A DNA stretch of 43,360 nucleotides from Clostridium_AD sp047624165 (lineage in GTDB: Bacteria; Bacillota; Clostridia; Clostridiales; Clostridiaceae). Each line of letters begins with the position of its first letter. Within the stretch, counting starts at the first letter, position 1. A program made the position numbers and the translations under genes. The DNA lies in contig JBLHPD010000013.1 of NCBI GenBank assembly GCA_047624165.1, positions 1 to 43,360 of the forward strand, written 5' to 3'. Below are positions 9,071 to 18,032 of the stretch, piece by piece. The notes below the pieces were generated by a model. That model did not search any database and was not told the origin of the DNA. It saw nothing but the letters and a program-made list of their open reading frames with translations.

Positions 9071-9661
9071 ATGAAATGTTTGATATGTGGGATGAAAGTA
9101 AATACAAATAATTTCGACACAAATACTAAAGGATTATTAGAAGAAAATGAAATGGAAAATATTAAATATTGCCCATTTTGTGGTGTGCCTGCTAAGTATT
9201 TAAAATCTGAAGACGATATATTTTCTAAGGGTGAAACCATTTCTGAAAACGAGATGTATAAGGTTAATGCTAAAAGTTTAGATGAGAATACTTTAGTAAT
9301 ACTAGACCATGCTATGAAGCTTGAAATATTTAATTCTGAGTTTTACGCATCAGCGGCGAAGCTTGCTTATAACGCTTACGTTAAAGAAACATTTGAAGCG
9401 CTTTCAAGGATTGAAAAAATGCACGCTATAGTGCATCAAAAACTGGGAGGGTTCAAAGGACTTCCAAAACTCGTGGATATAGACTATAGTAAATATAAAA
9501 GTGATGAAAGTTTAATGGAACTTGCGGAGAATAGAGAAATTCATGCTACAGAGTTTTATGAAAAAAATGCAAAAAAAATAAACAATTCAATTCTTAAAGA
9601 GGTATTTGTTGCTTTATCTGAGGTTGAAAGAGGTCATGTACAAATTGCTAGAAATTATTAA
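9071..9661 (+). CDS. Rubrerythrin-like protein with N-terminal zinc-ribbon/rubredoxin-like segment
   Basis: The 196-residue protein begins with two CxxC pairs, Cys3/Cys6 and Cys34/Cys37, forming a rubredoxin-like or zinc-ribbon module. A ferritin-like four-helix part follows (about 70-196), with Glu and His residues in the expected places (KLEIFNSEFYASAAKLA, RIEKMHAIVHQKL, REIHATEFYEKNA, EVERGHVQIA). Classical rubrerythrin has its rubredoxin domain at the C-terminus. This order resembles reverse rubrerythrin, but the N-terminal cysteine spacing is wider than in rubredoxin. The likely job is peroxide or oxygen reduction in an anaerobe. The ATG follows ACGGAGGAAAG. It seems monocistronic, with a long hairpin following the gene. 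Confidence 0.8.
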   Translation: MKCLICGMKVNTNNFDTNTKGLLEENEMENIKYCPFCGVPAKYLKSEDDIFSKGETISENEMYKVNAKSLDENTLVILDHAMKLEIFNSEFYASAAKLAYNAYVKETFEALSRIEKMHAIVHQKLGGFKGLPKLVDIDYSKYKSDESLMELAENREIHATEFYEKNAKKINNSILKEVFVALSEVERGHVQIARNY

Positions 9662-9666
9662 CACAT

Positions 9667-9704
9667 ATACTCTAATCTATATAAATATATATAGATTAGA
9701 GTAT
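9667..9704. terminator. 17-bp AT-rich hairpin after the rubrerythrin-like gene
   Basis: Bases 9667-9683 pair perfectly with 9688-9704 around a 4-nt loop, starting six bases after the stop codon. It is followed by only short T runs (TATTTATAATTT). It probably ends the upstream transcript or protects its 3' end, and it separates the gene from the beta-propeller gene at 9725. Confidence 0.65.
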
Positions 9705-9724
9705 TTATAATTTAGGGGGGAAGT

Positions 9725-11023
9725 ATGAAGAAGACCATTGGATTTATAGTTATTTTAGCTATGATGGCTTTTGCACTATTTTCAATGAAAGATTCTTTTA
9801 AAGAATATAGAATTGCAGTGAAAGATGAAGGGATAAAAACGCAGTTGATTTTTAAAGGATTAAATAATGCTGTTGACTTTACTAAGGGTAATGAGGGTAA
9901 CTATTATATAGCGTTTAAAGATAAAGTGCAATGCATTGATAAAGCAGGCAAGTCATACAATATATTTACAAACAAAAATCTAAGTATAACTAGTTTAGAG
10001 TATAGCGATGAGGTACTGTATTATGCATCTGGAACACTCGTCTATTCATATAATTTAAAGTCAAAAGAGAATAAAGAAATAATTAAGAATATACCTAATT
10101 ATGGAGACTATAATAATAGTTTGATTAAAATTAATGGAGAATACCTATTCGTTACAATAGGTTCCGCAACGAATTCTGGCGTAGTGGGTCCGGACAATCA
10201 GTGGCTAGACTATTACCCTCAGAACCATGATATTTCGCCAAAGAGTATAACTATAAAAGGAATTAATTTTGGAGAGAAAAAAACAGGAGCATTTGTTTCA
10301 TATAATACTAGAAATATAAAAGGGCAAATCATAACAGAACATATACCTGGAAATTCATCCATAATAATTTATAATTTAAAAACTGGAGCACAAGGGAACT
10401 TCGCTTGGGGTATAAGGAATATGAAGGCGATAGATTTTAACAGTGAGGGCAAAATATTAGTTACTGTGGGAGGAATGGAGGAGAGGGGGCTAAGGCCTGT
10501 AAAGGGAGATAGTGATTATATATACCAAATTAAAAAAAATACATGGTATGGTTTTCCAGATTATACTGGTGGAGATCCTATAAGCTCACCTAAATTCAAA
10601 GATTTATTTAACAAGACTATTCCATTTATTCTAGATAATCACCCTACAACAAATCCGCCCGCACCAATTTATCAACATAAATCAGTAAATAGTTTAGTAG
10701 GTTTAACAATTGATAAAAAAGGAATACTAGGAGATATAGACTGTATATATTTTTATGAAATGAATGATAATAGCATTTATAGTTTAAATAAATCCAGTGC
10801 GCTTAAAGAAAAAATTAGTTTCCACGATGGCACTTATATATCTAGTATGAAATTTTTTGATAATTTAATAGTGTTAGACTCTAAAAGTGGGTATCTAATT
10901 ACTGTTAGCAAAAATGAGATAAATGGAATTGGAAGTGGAATGCAGAGATTTATGTATTATTTATTAGCAGTTGTGGTAACTTTAGTAGTTTGTATACTTG
11001 TTGTTTTAAGAAAAAAGAATTAG
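9725..11023 (+). CDS. Membrane-anchored beta-propeller protein of the glucose/sorbosone dehydrogenase-like group
   Basis: This 432-residue protein has a hydrophobic N-terminal segment (residues 4-17, IGFIVILAMMAFAL) and a C-terminal membrane helix (about 408-427) ending in RKKN. The part between should therefore lie outside the cell. The middle contains the pattern of the GSDH/sorbosone dehydrogenase beta-propeller: WGIRNMKAIDFNSEGKILVT, then a stretch ending KNTWYGFPDYTGGDPI. In soluble GSDH enzymes these loops hold PQQ and calcium. I cannot confirm the PQQ ligands, and PQQ use would be unusual in a Clostridium, so it may be a structural or binding propeller. The ATG follows TTTAGGGGGG. The gene stands alone. 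Confidence 0.65.
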   Translation: MKKTIGFIVILAMMAFALFSMKDSFKEYRIAVKDEGIKTQLIFKGLNNAVDFTKGNEGNYYIAFKDKVQCIDKAGKSYNIFTNKNLSITSLEYSDEVLYYASGTLVYSYNLKSKENKEIIKNIPNYGDYNNSLIKINGEYLFVTIGSATNSGVVGPDNQWLDYYPQNHDISPKSITIKGINFGEKKTGAFVSYNTRNIKGQIITEHIPGNSSIIIYNLKTGAQGNFAWGIRNMKAIDFNSEGKILVTVGGMEERGLRPVKGDSDYIYQIKKNTWYGFPDYTGGDPISSPKFKDLFNKTIPFILDNHPTTNPPAPIYQHKSVNSLVGLTIDKKGILGDIDCIYFYEMNDNSIYSLNKSSALKEKISFHDGTYISSMKFFDNLIVLDSKSGYLITVSKNEINGIGSGMQRFMYYLLAVVVTLVVCILVVLRKKN

Positions 11024-11118
11024 AATATAATAAATATATATTTCTTATTAGTATTTAAACTTATTCAAATATGTTTTTAAAGTGCATTTGGTGTATACTA
11101 AATTGAGAGGTGAACAGA

Positions 11119-11820
11119 TTGAAGAAAAAAATTGAAGCTACTTATGGAAGAACTTTAAAGGGCTTAATGATAACAGTAAATCCCATTAAAAAAAGGATCA
11201 TGAAAACTCATTGTATTGTTCATAAATTTATAAATATTCAAGCTATTGAAATATTGAAAAATAAGGGCTATACTGAAGTTCATAGTTTTTATAAATCACA
11301 TATAAAAGAACTAAACAATGGTGTTACATGGGCAGATCAAGATTTTAAAAGTTCAAATCATTTTTATCATCATATTAAGGGCACTGGTCTCTATGGGTTC
11401 TCAAATGCATTAACTGAATTTGAAAAATATTATAAACGTGCCTTGAAATTTATTGATGAGGGTGACACAAAACAAGCACTGTTCTATTTTGGTGCAGCAT
11501 GTCATTTGCTTCAAGATGCTACGGTACCTCAACATGTGAACAATAAACTCTTGAAAAGTCACAGAAATTTTGAGCTTTGGATTATAGGTAAATTGATGAG
11601 TGATTATTCTTTTCCTATTTTTAATGAAATAATAAAACAGGATGAGATAGAAGATTATATAAAAAATAATGCAGTTTTTGCTAATAAAACTTATATTTCT
11701 TATGCAAATATTAAAAGCAAAGAAGAGAAGTATAATAAAATATCTGTTCTTATAATACAAAGAGCACAAAAGACTACTGCAGGTTTAATGGTGGATTTTT
11801 ATAATGAGATTATGAAATAA
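11119..11820 (+). CDS. Zinc-dependent phospholipase C-fold protein without signal peptide
   Basis: The sequence carries the zinc site of the phospholipase C/alpha-toxin catalytic domain: HLLQDATVPQH (His129, Asp133, His139 in the 233-residue form), WADQDF (71-76), HFYHH (81-85) and early histidines (His31, His35). The family hydrolyses phosphatidylcholine or related phosphodiesters. Alpha-toxin is secreted with a signal peptide, and its mature N-terminal Trp is a zinc ligand. Here the N-terminus (KKKIEATYGRTLKGLM) is no signal peptide, so the protein appears to be cytoplasmic or its substrate differs. I chose TTG 11119 because GAGAGGTG lies 6 nt before it; GTG 11110 overlaps that ribosome site. 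It lacks the C-terminal lipid-binding C2-like domain of alpha-toxin. Confidence 0.75.
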   Translation: MKKKIEATYGRTLKGLMITVNPIKKRIMKTHCIVHKFINIQAIEILKNKGYTEVHSFYKSHIKELNNGVTWADQDFKSSNHFYHHIKGTGLYGFSNALTEFEKYYKRALKFIDEGDTKQALFYFGAACHLLQDATVPQHVNNKLLKSHRNFELWIIGKLMSDYSFPIFNEIIKQDEIEDYIKNNAVFANKTYISYANIKSKEEKYNKISVLIIQRAQKTTAGLMVDFYNEIMK

Positions 11821-11845
11821 TTCCTTTATTATAGAGGAATTATTT
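11815..11845. terminator. Rho-independent terminator overlapping the phospholipase-like stop codon
   Basis: An 11-bp perfect stem (11815-11825 with 11835-11845, 9-nt loop) is followed by T-rich sequence (TTTATTTTTG). It begins within the last codons of the upstream gene. Confidence 0.75.
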
Positions 11846-11913
11846 TATTTTTGAAGAATTATTTAAAAATAACTAGAACATATTAATATATTTGGTAAGG
11901 GGGGGAGCAACAA

Positions 11914-12453
11914 TTGAAAAAGGAGGTTTTTATAAATTTAGAGAAAGAAATCTTCAAAGGGAATTTATTAGATATAGGTTTTTCTAATCATGGAATTATA
12001 TATAATATCTACAAACAATATTCTGATGAAAGTTGTAGTGTAGAGTATATAGAGGGTAAAGAAGAGAAGAGAAAAATTGAGGAGGGGGTATATGACGTCT
12101 GTGCTCTGTTTCTAACTTTAATTGATATAAAATTGTCGCAAAACAAAATTAAATTGATAAAAGATATATATAAGTATTTGAAAGATGATGGATTATTATA
12201 TATATGGGATATAGATAAAGGATTTGCTAAAATTTCTAATTTTAGAATAAAAATTGTGTTACCAGATAAAAACACAAAACAAATAAATTTAAGAGATTTA
12301 AATTTATTTAAAAATAGTTCTAAAGAAAATACACTGAAAATCTTACAACCTTATTTTGAAGTATTAACTTTGAAAAATTCAGACAATATCTATTACATGA
12401 TATGCAAAAAGAAAGGAAAATCAGAAGATGAAAGTAACACTAGTAGGGATTAA
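11914..12453 (+). CDS. SAM-dependent methyltransferase-like protein
   Basis: The 179-residue protein has the outline of a class I methyltransferase: a short strand with glycine (NLLDIGFSNHG, residues about 16-26, corresponding to motif I), an acidic strand end (SVEYIEG), and a later segment YKYLKDDGLLYIWDID typical of the strand after the catalytic site. Motif I is weak, with no GxGxG, so activity is uncertain. The start is TTG, preceded by AAGGGGGGGAGC. Its last 26 bases overlap the radical SAM gene, so the two are translationally coupled and may act on one substrate. The substrate is unknown. Confidence 0.65.
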   Translation: MKKEVFINLEKEIFKGNLLDIGFSNHGIIYNIYKQYSDESCSVEYIEGKEEKRKIEEGVYDVCALFLTLIDIKLSQNKIKLIKDIYKYLKDDGLLYIWDIDKGFAKISNFRIKIVLPDKNTKQINLRDLNLFKNSSKENTLKILQPYFEVLTLKNSDNIYYMICKKKGKSEDESNTSRD

Positions 12454-14146
12454 TGCAAAATATATCCACAGTAACTTAGCAGTAAGATATTTAAAATCAT
12501 TTACTGAGGAATTAAATTATGAATGTGAAATTATGGAATTTTCTATTAATGATAATATTGAAAGGATTTTAGAAGAAATTTTAAGGAGCAAGCCAGATAT
12601 TGTGGCTTTGTCTTGCTACATATGGAATATTGATTATGTTAAGGCAGTAGCATCCCTTATAAAGCTTGTAAATAGTGAAATTGAAATTCTTTATGGTGGA
12701 CCAGAGGTTAGTTATAATTGTGAAGCTTTTCTTATGGAAAACGTAGGCGATTATGTAATTGATGGAGAAGGCGAGCTAACTTATAGTGAATTTATTAATT
12801 GGAAGATTACCACTCAGGAAAATTCCAATATCGACAATGAGAGTAAAGGTAATATTCAAAATATTCTAGGGTTATATTATAAAGATCATGATAAAATTTA
12901 CTATAATGGGAAGAGACCTTTAATGGATATGGATCAGATTATTTTCCCATATGATGAAGAGGAACTTACTAATAAAATAGTTTATTATGAAGCATCAAGA
13001 GGGTGCCCTTTTAAGTGTAAATATTGTCTTTCGTCGACTACTCATGGAGTTAGATTTTTAAATATTGAAAGAGTAAAAAAAGAATTGAAATTTTTAGCTG
13101 ATAAAAAAGTAAGATTAATAAAGTTTGTTGATAGAACTTTTAATTGCAACACTAAATTTTCAGTAGAAATTTGGCAATATCTAATAAGTATAAATACTGA
13201 AACAACTTTCCACTTTGAAATCTCAGCGGATTTGTTAAATAAGCAGGAAATAGATATTTTATCTAAGGCACCTAAGGGTAGATTTCAATTTGAAGTAGGT
13301 ATACAAACAACAAATCCAGTAGTTCTCAATAATATAAATAGATTCGTAAACTTTGATGAAATAAGAGAAATGGTTGACCAAGTAAAAAAAATAAAGACCA
13401 TTAATCAACATGTAGATTTAATTGCAGGTCTTCCAGGAGAAAATTATGAATCCTTTAAGAAATCTTTTAATGATGTTTATAGCATTCACGCAGAAGTAAT
13501 ACAACTTGGATTTTTAAAGCTACTTAAAGGTTCTGATATGATAAATGAGGCTGATATGTGGGGTATGGTCTATGCACCTTACCCACCTTATGAAATTTTG
13601 AAGACGAAGGATATAAGCTATGAGGAATTGGTAAAACTAAAAAGAGTAGAAAAAATGGTGGATAAGTATCACAATTCACAAAAGTTTAGTACTATCTTGA
13701 AATATTTTGTGGATAAGTTTGACACACCTTTTGATTTCTATTATGAGCTTGGATTATTTTTCTACGAAAAAGGATATTTAAGCAGGAATATAGCATCTGT
13801 AGATTACTATAAGATATTTATTGAATTTAATGAGGAAAAGCTTAAAGAAGAAAATTTCGCCTTAAAAGAAATTGTTAAATATGATTACCTTAAATATAAC
13901 AAAAAGAAATGGTTACCGAATTTTTTAATTAGAGATGTAGATAAGGAAGTAGAAAGAACGATTAAGGAAAAGCTTTTACATAGCAATATTATAAATAATA
14001 TGAATAATATTCATCTGGAAAAATTCATTATTAATATTTTAGGGTATATAGAGCATAATACTATTCGTAAAGAAGATCATTATTTAATTTACGATATTAA
14101 TGATGAGCATAACATAAAGGACATAGGTGACATCTTAACTGACTAA
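12428..14146 (+). CDS. B12-binding-domain radical SAM protein (DUF4080-type C-terminus)
   Basis: The 572-residue protein has an N-terminal cobalamin-binding-like Rossmann region (about 1-115: KVTLVGINAKYIHSNLAVRY, PDIVALSCYIW, ILYGGPEVSY). A radical SAM core follows, with the cluster motif GCPFKCKYC (CxxxCxxC, near residues 192-200). The last 170 residues resemble the DUF4080 domain found in clostridial members. Such enzymes often methylate or rearrange unactivated carbons, but the substrate is unknown here. The ATG lies inside the methyltransferase-like gene, which indicates coupling. Its stop is followed by 416 nt without a gene. Confidence 0.85.
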   Translation: MKVTLVGINAKYIHSNLAVRYLKSFTEELNYECEIMEFSINDNIERILEEILRSKPDIVALSCYIWNIDYVKAVASLIKLVNSEIEILYGGPEVSYNCEAFLMENVGDYVIDGEGELTYSEFINWKITTQENSNIDNESKGNIQNILGLYYKDHDKIYYNGKRPLMDMDQIIFPYDEEELTNKIVYYEASRGCPFKCKYCLSSTTHGVRFLNIERVKKELKFLADKKVRLIKFVDRTFNCNTKFSVEIWQYLISINTETTFHFEISADLLNKQEIDILSKAPKGRFQFEVGIQTTNPVVLNNINRFVNFDEIREMVDQVKKIKTINQHVDLIAGLPGENYESFKKSFNDVYSIHAEVIQLGFLKLLKGSDMINEADMWGMVYAPYPPYEILKTKDISYEELVKLKRVEKMVDKYHNSQKFSTILKYFVDKFDTPFDFYYELGLFFYEKGYLSRNIASVDYYKIFIEFNEEKLKEENFALKEIVKYDYLKYNKKKWLPNFLIRDVDKEVERTIKEKLLHSNIINNMNNIHLEKFIINILGYIEHNTIRKEDHYLIYDINDEHNIKDIGDILTD

Positions 14147-14562
14147 AATCGTCACAGTGAAAAGATTATTAATGCAGTAACATATGTTACCGAAAAAATA
14201 ATTATAGTTTAGTACAATAAAGTTTCAACGACCAATATTTATGAAATTTACAATAAGTGAATTGTATGTACTATAGTTTAGACTATAAAAGAGTATAGAA
14301 AGCAAATTACAAAAAAATGTAAATTACATCATAAATAGCTTTTATAAGTTAAAAATCATTCAATATTTCAAATATTTATTAAATTCAAAAAAAAGAAGTT
14401 GAAATTTATGTTAAAAGTCAGTATAATCAAATGTAAGTTGTATTCAATACTACATTAGTATGAAAACAAATATCTTGCCAAAGTTTTATAGTTAATAAGA
14501 TACATGAAAATAACTTGTTATTTATTTGAATTTGACTTGTTAGAAAAAAAGGTGGTGATATT
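14147..14562. other. Intergenic region before the V-ATPase operon
   Basis: No open frame of note. It holds a perfect 14-bp palindrome GTAACATATGTTAC at 14177-14190 shortly after the radical SAM gene, a short hairpin TATAGT-TTAG-ACTATA within 14271-14290, and the operon promoter at 14399-14427. The predicted leader is about 130 nt with no recognisable riboswitch. Confidence 0.6.
14399..14427 (+). promoter_or_regulatory. Sigma-A-type promoter of the V-ATPase operon
   Basis: TTGAAA (14399-14404) and TATAAT (14422-14427) are separated by exactly 17 nt, a near-consensus housekeeping promoter. Transcription would start near 14434. Confidence 0.75.
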
Positions 14563-14889
14563 TTGGCATTAGAAGCAATAAAGAGTATAAAAGATGCAGA
14601 AAAGCAAGCAGCAGATATTATAAGCGTGGCAATTTCAAGTAGTAAGGAAATATTAAAAAAATCTGAGATTGAAGCTCAAAGCCAGTACAAAAAAGTTTTA
14701 GATGCTGCAAGAGAAGAAAATAAAAAAAGCATAGAGAATGCTAAAGAAGAAGGGAGAGTAAAATCTGAACCAATTTTTGCTACAGGTAAAATAGAGGTAA
14801 CCAATATACTCAATTTAGAAGGCGTAAAGTTTGATAGGGCAGTTAACTTAGTGGTTGAGAGGATAGTGAAAAATAATGGCAATAGTTAA
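14563..14889 (+). CDS. ntpF: V-type ATPase peripheral stalk subunit (G/H, NtpF/AhaH-like)
   Basis: The 108-residue protein is the first gene of the V-ATPase operon. It is an almost uninterrupted heptad-rich helix (AEKQAADIISVAISSSKEILKK and following), as expected for the subunit that pairs with subunit E to form the peripheral stalk linking the catalytic head to subunit I. The start is TTG, preceded by AAGGTGGTGAT at good spacing. Its end overlaps the subunit I gene by 14 nt, so translation is coupled. Identity rests on position, length and coiled-coil character, since these stalk subunits diverge fast. Confidence 0.78.
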   Translation: MALEAIKSIKDAEKQAADIISVAISSSKEILKKSEIEAQSQYKKVLDAAREENKKSIENAKEEGRVKSEPIFATGKIEVTNILNLEGVKFDRAVNLVVERIVKNNGNS

Positions 14890-16843
14890 AATGAGTAAAT
14901 TTACTTTGTTTGCCTTTGAATCACAGAAAGAAGATTTACTAAATAGCCTTCACAGATTTGAAAATGTTCAATTTTTAAATCTACAAGATTATAAAGAAGA
15001 ACATTTACAATCTCTCAAAAAAGACTCTCAAAAAGAAAAAGTTTCTTATTTAGAAGGTGAACAAGCAAAGGTGAAATTTGCTCTTGATCTACTACTAAAG
15101 CACTCGGAAAAGCAAGGTGCTATAGAATCTTTAGTAAAAGGTAAAAATTTATTGAATTATGATGAATTAGAAAATTTAGCTGAAAAATCAAACTATAGTG
15201 AGAACTATAAAATGCTAAAAGAAAAAGATAATGCTTTGGTCGAGATGAAAAATGAAAAATCTAAAATTAATTCTGAAATAGAAATATTAACTCCATGGAT
15301 ATCACTAGATGCTCCTTTTGAAGATTTAAAAGGATTAAATTCTTCAGTATTCCTAATGGGGTCATTACCAAAAGCTTTTAAAAACACTTTTAGAGAAAAA
15401 TTCGAAAGTGAAATTCCATATTCCTATTTAGAAGTTATTAGTGAGGTAAAAGAAGAAGTAAATGTTATTGCATTAATATATAAGGACTATGAAGATAAGG
15501 CTAAAGAAATACTCAAAATTAATAGCTTCAATGCAATTAATTTTATGTATGATGGAATACCAGCCCAAGTGGTAAAGAATTTTAAGATAAGATTAGAAGC
15601 AATATCAAAAGATGAAGAAAGAATAAATGCGGAAATAAAGAATTCTTGTCAGTATTTAGATGATTTTAAGACAGTATATGAATATTTATCAAATAAGCAT
15701 ATAAAAGCTTCGGCTTGTGAAAATTTCTTAAAAACAGAAAGTGTAGTTGCAATAGAAGGATGGGTACCAACAGAGTTATCAAGTGATTTAGAGAATGTAG
15801 TAAAAGCGATAACTAAAGAAGAATTTTATTTAGAACTAGAAGCAGCTGCTAAGGAAAATGATGAGGTGCCTATACTTCTAAAGAATAATTCATTAGTAGA
15901 AGCTTTTGAACCAGTAACATCAATGTATAGCTTACCTAAATATTCAGAGATAGATCCAACACCACTATTTACACCTTTTTATTTGGTGTTCTTTGGGATG
16001 ATAGTAGCGGATATTGGTTATGGAGTAATAATGTTCATAGCTTCATTACTTGCATTAAAAAAATTTAATTTAGATGAAGGGCAGAGAAAGTTTGCTAAAT
16101 TCTTCTTTTACTTAAGCATACCAACTACAATTGCAGGCATTATATATGGAAGTTTCTTTGGTGATTTAATTCCATATATATCAAATAATAGTTTAGTACA
16201 ACCAGGACAGGATTTAATGCCAATATTGTATGTATCTATAGCAATGGGTGTGGTACAAATTTATTTTGGTCTTGGTGTTAAAGCTTATATGCTAATTAGA
16301 GATGGAAAGCCGATGGATGCTATTTATGATGTTTTAACATGGTATCTATCATTAACTGGAGCATTTTTATTTATTGGGGGTGGAATTCTAAAACTAAGCC
16401 CAGCAGTAATCGGTGCAGGTAAATGGGTTATGATAATTGGAATGGTTGCATTGGTATTAACCCAAGGAAGAGAAAGCAAAGGGCTCGGTGGAAAGCTTGG
16501 TGGAGGAATATATGGTTTATATGGCATAACTGGTTACATAGGGGACTTGGTTTCATACTCAAGGCTTATGGCATTAGGACTTGCAGGCGGGTTTATAGCA
16601 ACAGCTTTTAATACGCTTATTAGAATGATACCATCACCATATAACATTATTTTTGGGGTATTTATATTTGTGGGAGCACAATTATTTAATCTATTATTAA
16701 GTGCACTTGGAGCATATGTTCATAGTGCTAGACTTCAATATGTAGAGTATTTTAGTAAGTTTTATGAAGGTGGAGGAAAAGCCTTCGAAGCGTTTAAACC
16801 AAAGAATCAATATGTTAATGTAAAACAAGGAAAGCAAATTTAA
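14876..16843 (+). CDS. ntpI: V-type ATPase subunit I (a subunit, membrane stator)
   Basis: The 655-residue protein has the two-part layout of subunit I/a: a cytoplasmic N-terminal half (1-350) rich in charged helices that binds the peripheral stalks, and a C-terminal half with seven or eight membrane helices. In the membrane half, the stretch GLGGGIYGLYGITGYIGDLVSYSRLMALGLA contains the essential arginine (SYSRLMALGLA) that faces the K-ring glutamate during ion transfer. Length matches Enterococcus hirae NtpI (664). It is followed after 13 nt by the K subunit gene, which has its own AAGGAGG site, consistent with the high copy number needed for the ring. Confidence 0.93.
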   Translation: MAIVKMSKFTLFAFESQKEDLLNSLHRFENVQFLNLQDYKEEHLQSLKKDSQKEKVSYLEGEQAKVKFALDLLLKHSEKQGAIESLVKGKNLLNYDELENLAEKSNYSENYKMLKEKDNALVEMKNEKSKINSEIEILTPWISLDAPFEDLKGLNSSVFLMGSLPKAFKNTFREKFESEIPYSYLEVISEVKEEVNVIALIYKDYEDKAKEILKINSFNAINFMYDGIPAQVVKNFKIRLEAISKDEERINAEIKNSCQYLDDFKTVYEYLSNKHIKASACENFLKTESVVAIEGWVPTELSSDLENVVKAITKEEFYLELEAAAKENDEVPILLKNNSLVEAFEPVTSMYSLPKYSEIDPTPLFTPFYLVFFGMIVADIGYGVIMFIASLLALKKFNLDEGQRKFAKFFFYLSIPTTIAGIIYGSFFGDLIPYISNNSLVQPGQDLMPILYVSIAMGVVQIYFGLGVKAYMLIRDGKPMDAIYDVLTWYLSLTGAFLFIGGGILKLSPAVIGAGKWVMIIGMVALVLTQGRESKGLGGKLGGGIYGLYGITGYIGDLVSYSRLMALGLAGGFIATAFNTLIRMIPSPYNIIFGVFIFVGAQLFNLLLSALGAYVHSARLQYVEYFSKFYEGGGKAFEAFKPKNQYVNVKQGKQI

Positions 16844-16856
16844 GGAGGAATTAATT

Positions 16857-17333
16857 ATGACGTTGATGGATTTTTTTACGACTAACGGTGGGTATGTTTT
16901 TGCTGCACTAGGTATGGCTTTAGCGGTATTTTTACCGGGAATAGGATCAGCACAAGGTGTAGGTATTGTTGGTGAAGCAGCTGCGGGACTCACAACCGAA
17001 GAACCGGAAAAATTTGGTAAAGCTCTTATTCTTCAATTGTTACCAGGTACTCAAGGACTTTACGGTTTTGTTATAGGACTTATGATATTACCAAAACTAA
17101 CTGCAGATATGACTTTAGGTATGGGAATGTACTTATTTATGGCTTGTTTACCAATAGCCTTCGTAGGATTATATTCAGCAGTAGCTCAGGCTAAAACAGC
17201 AGCAGCTGGTGTAGCAATATTAGCTAAGAATCCAGAGCATACTACAAAAGCTATTATACTTTCAGTAATGGTAGAAACATATGCGATTTTAGCATTTGTT
17301 GTTTCAATAATTCTATTAAGTAAGACATTCTAA
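16857..17333 (+). CDS. ntpK: V-type ATPase subunit K (c-ring proteolipid), Na+-type ligand set
   Basis: The 158-residue proteolipid has four membrane helices arranged as two duplicated hairpins, and it forms the rotating membrane ring. Glu140 in VMVETYAI is the ion-carrying carboxylate; the first hairpin has Gln66 at the equivalent place. Leu62, Thr65, Gln66, Tyr69, Gln111 and Glu140 correspond one for one, with an offset of one, to the Na+ ligands Leu61, Thr64, Gln65, Tyr68, Gln110 and Glu139 described for E. hirae NtpK. Sodium rather than proton coupling is therefore likely. The ribosome site AAGGAGG is strong. It lies between subunits I and E in the operon. Confidence 0.93.
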   Translation: MTLMDFFTTNGGYVFAALGMALAVFLPGIGSAQGVGIVGEAAAGLTTEEPEKFGKALILQLLPGTQGLYGFVIGLMILPKLTADMTLGMGMYLFMACLPIAFVGLYSAVAQAKTAAAGVAILAKNPEHTTKAIILSVMVETYAILAFVVSIILLSKTF

Positions 17334-17366
17334 TTTGAAAACTAAGTAGTTAGAGGGTGTGAATAT

Positions 17367-17966
17367 ATGTCAAATTTAGAAAATTTAACTTCTAAAATAG
17401 TAGAGGATGCTAATATTAAAGCAGAAGCTTTATTGAAAGAAGCTAAGGATAATGAAGCTTTACTTATAGAAAGTAAAGTTAAAGTTGCCAAAAATCTAGT
17501 GGTACAAATGTTAGAAAAAGCGAAAATTGAAGCTAGTACAACAAAACAAAGAATTATATCAAATGCTAAGCTAACGGTTAGAAATGAAAAATTAGTGGCT
17601 ATGCAAAAAATGATAGATAATGTATTTGTTGATGCTTTAAAGAAGCTTTTAGTAATAACTGATAAAGAGTATTTAGAACTTATAAAAAGATACCTTTTAT
17701 CAATGCAAATAGCAGGGGATGAAGAAATAATAATTCCTGGGAAATACACAAGTATTGTAGACGGTGAATATTTATCTCAAATAAATACAGCACTAAAAGC
17801 TTCAGGAAAAATAGGGCAAATAAAACTAAGTTCTGATGTACGTGATATTAAAAGTGGATTTATAGTACTTAAAAATGGTATAGAGGTTAATAATACTTTT
17901 GAAAGCCTTGTTAATTCATTAAGAGATGAGCTTGAATCAGATATAGTTAAAGAACTATTCAATTAA
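17367..17966 (+). CDS. ntpE: V-type ATPase subunit E (peripheral stalk)
   Basis: The 199-residue protein has a long charged N-terminal helix (about 1-85, for example NLTSKIVEDANIKAEALLKEAK) and a compact alpha/beta C-terminal domain, the layout of subunit E. It pairs with the first subunit of this operon to make the peripheral stalk that holds the catalytic A3B3 head. Length matches bacterial and archaeal E subunits (about 190-200). The ATG is preceded by TTAGAGGGTGTG. It sits 33 nt after the K gene and 66 nt before the C gene. Confidence 0.88.
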   Translation: MSNLENLTSKIVEDANIKAEALLKEAKDNEALLIESKVKVAKNLVVQMLEKAKIEASTTKQRIISNAKLTVRNEKLVAMQKMIDNVFVDALKKLLVITDKEYLELIKRYLLSMQIAGDEEIIIPGKYTSIVDGEYLSQINTALKASGKIGQIKLSSDVRDIKSGFIVLKNGIEVNNTFESLVNSLRDELESDIVKELFN

Positions 17967-18032
17967 ATTTTAGGTGGATAATAATTATTATTTTTTATCT
18001 ACCTCGAAGGAAAATAAGGAGGATAGCCATAT

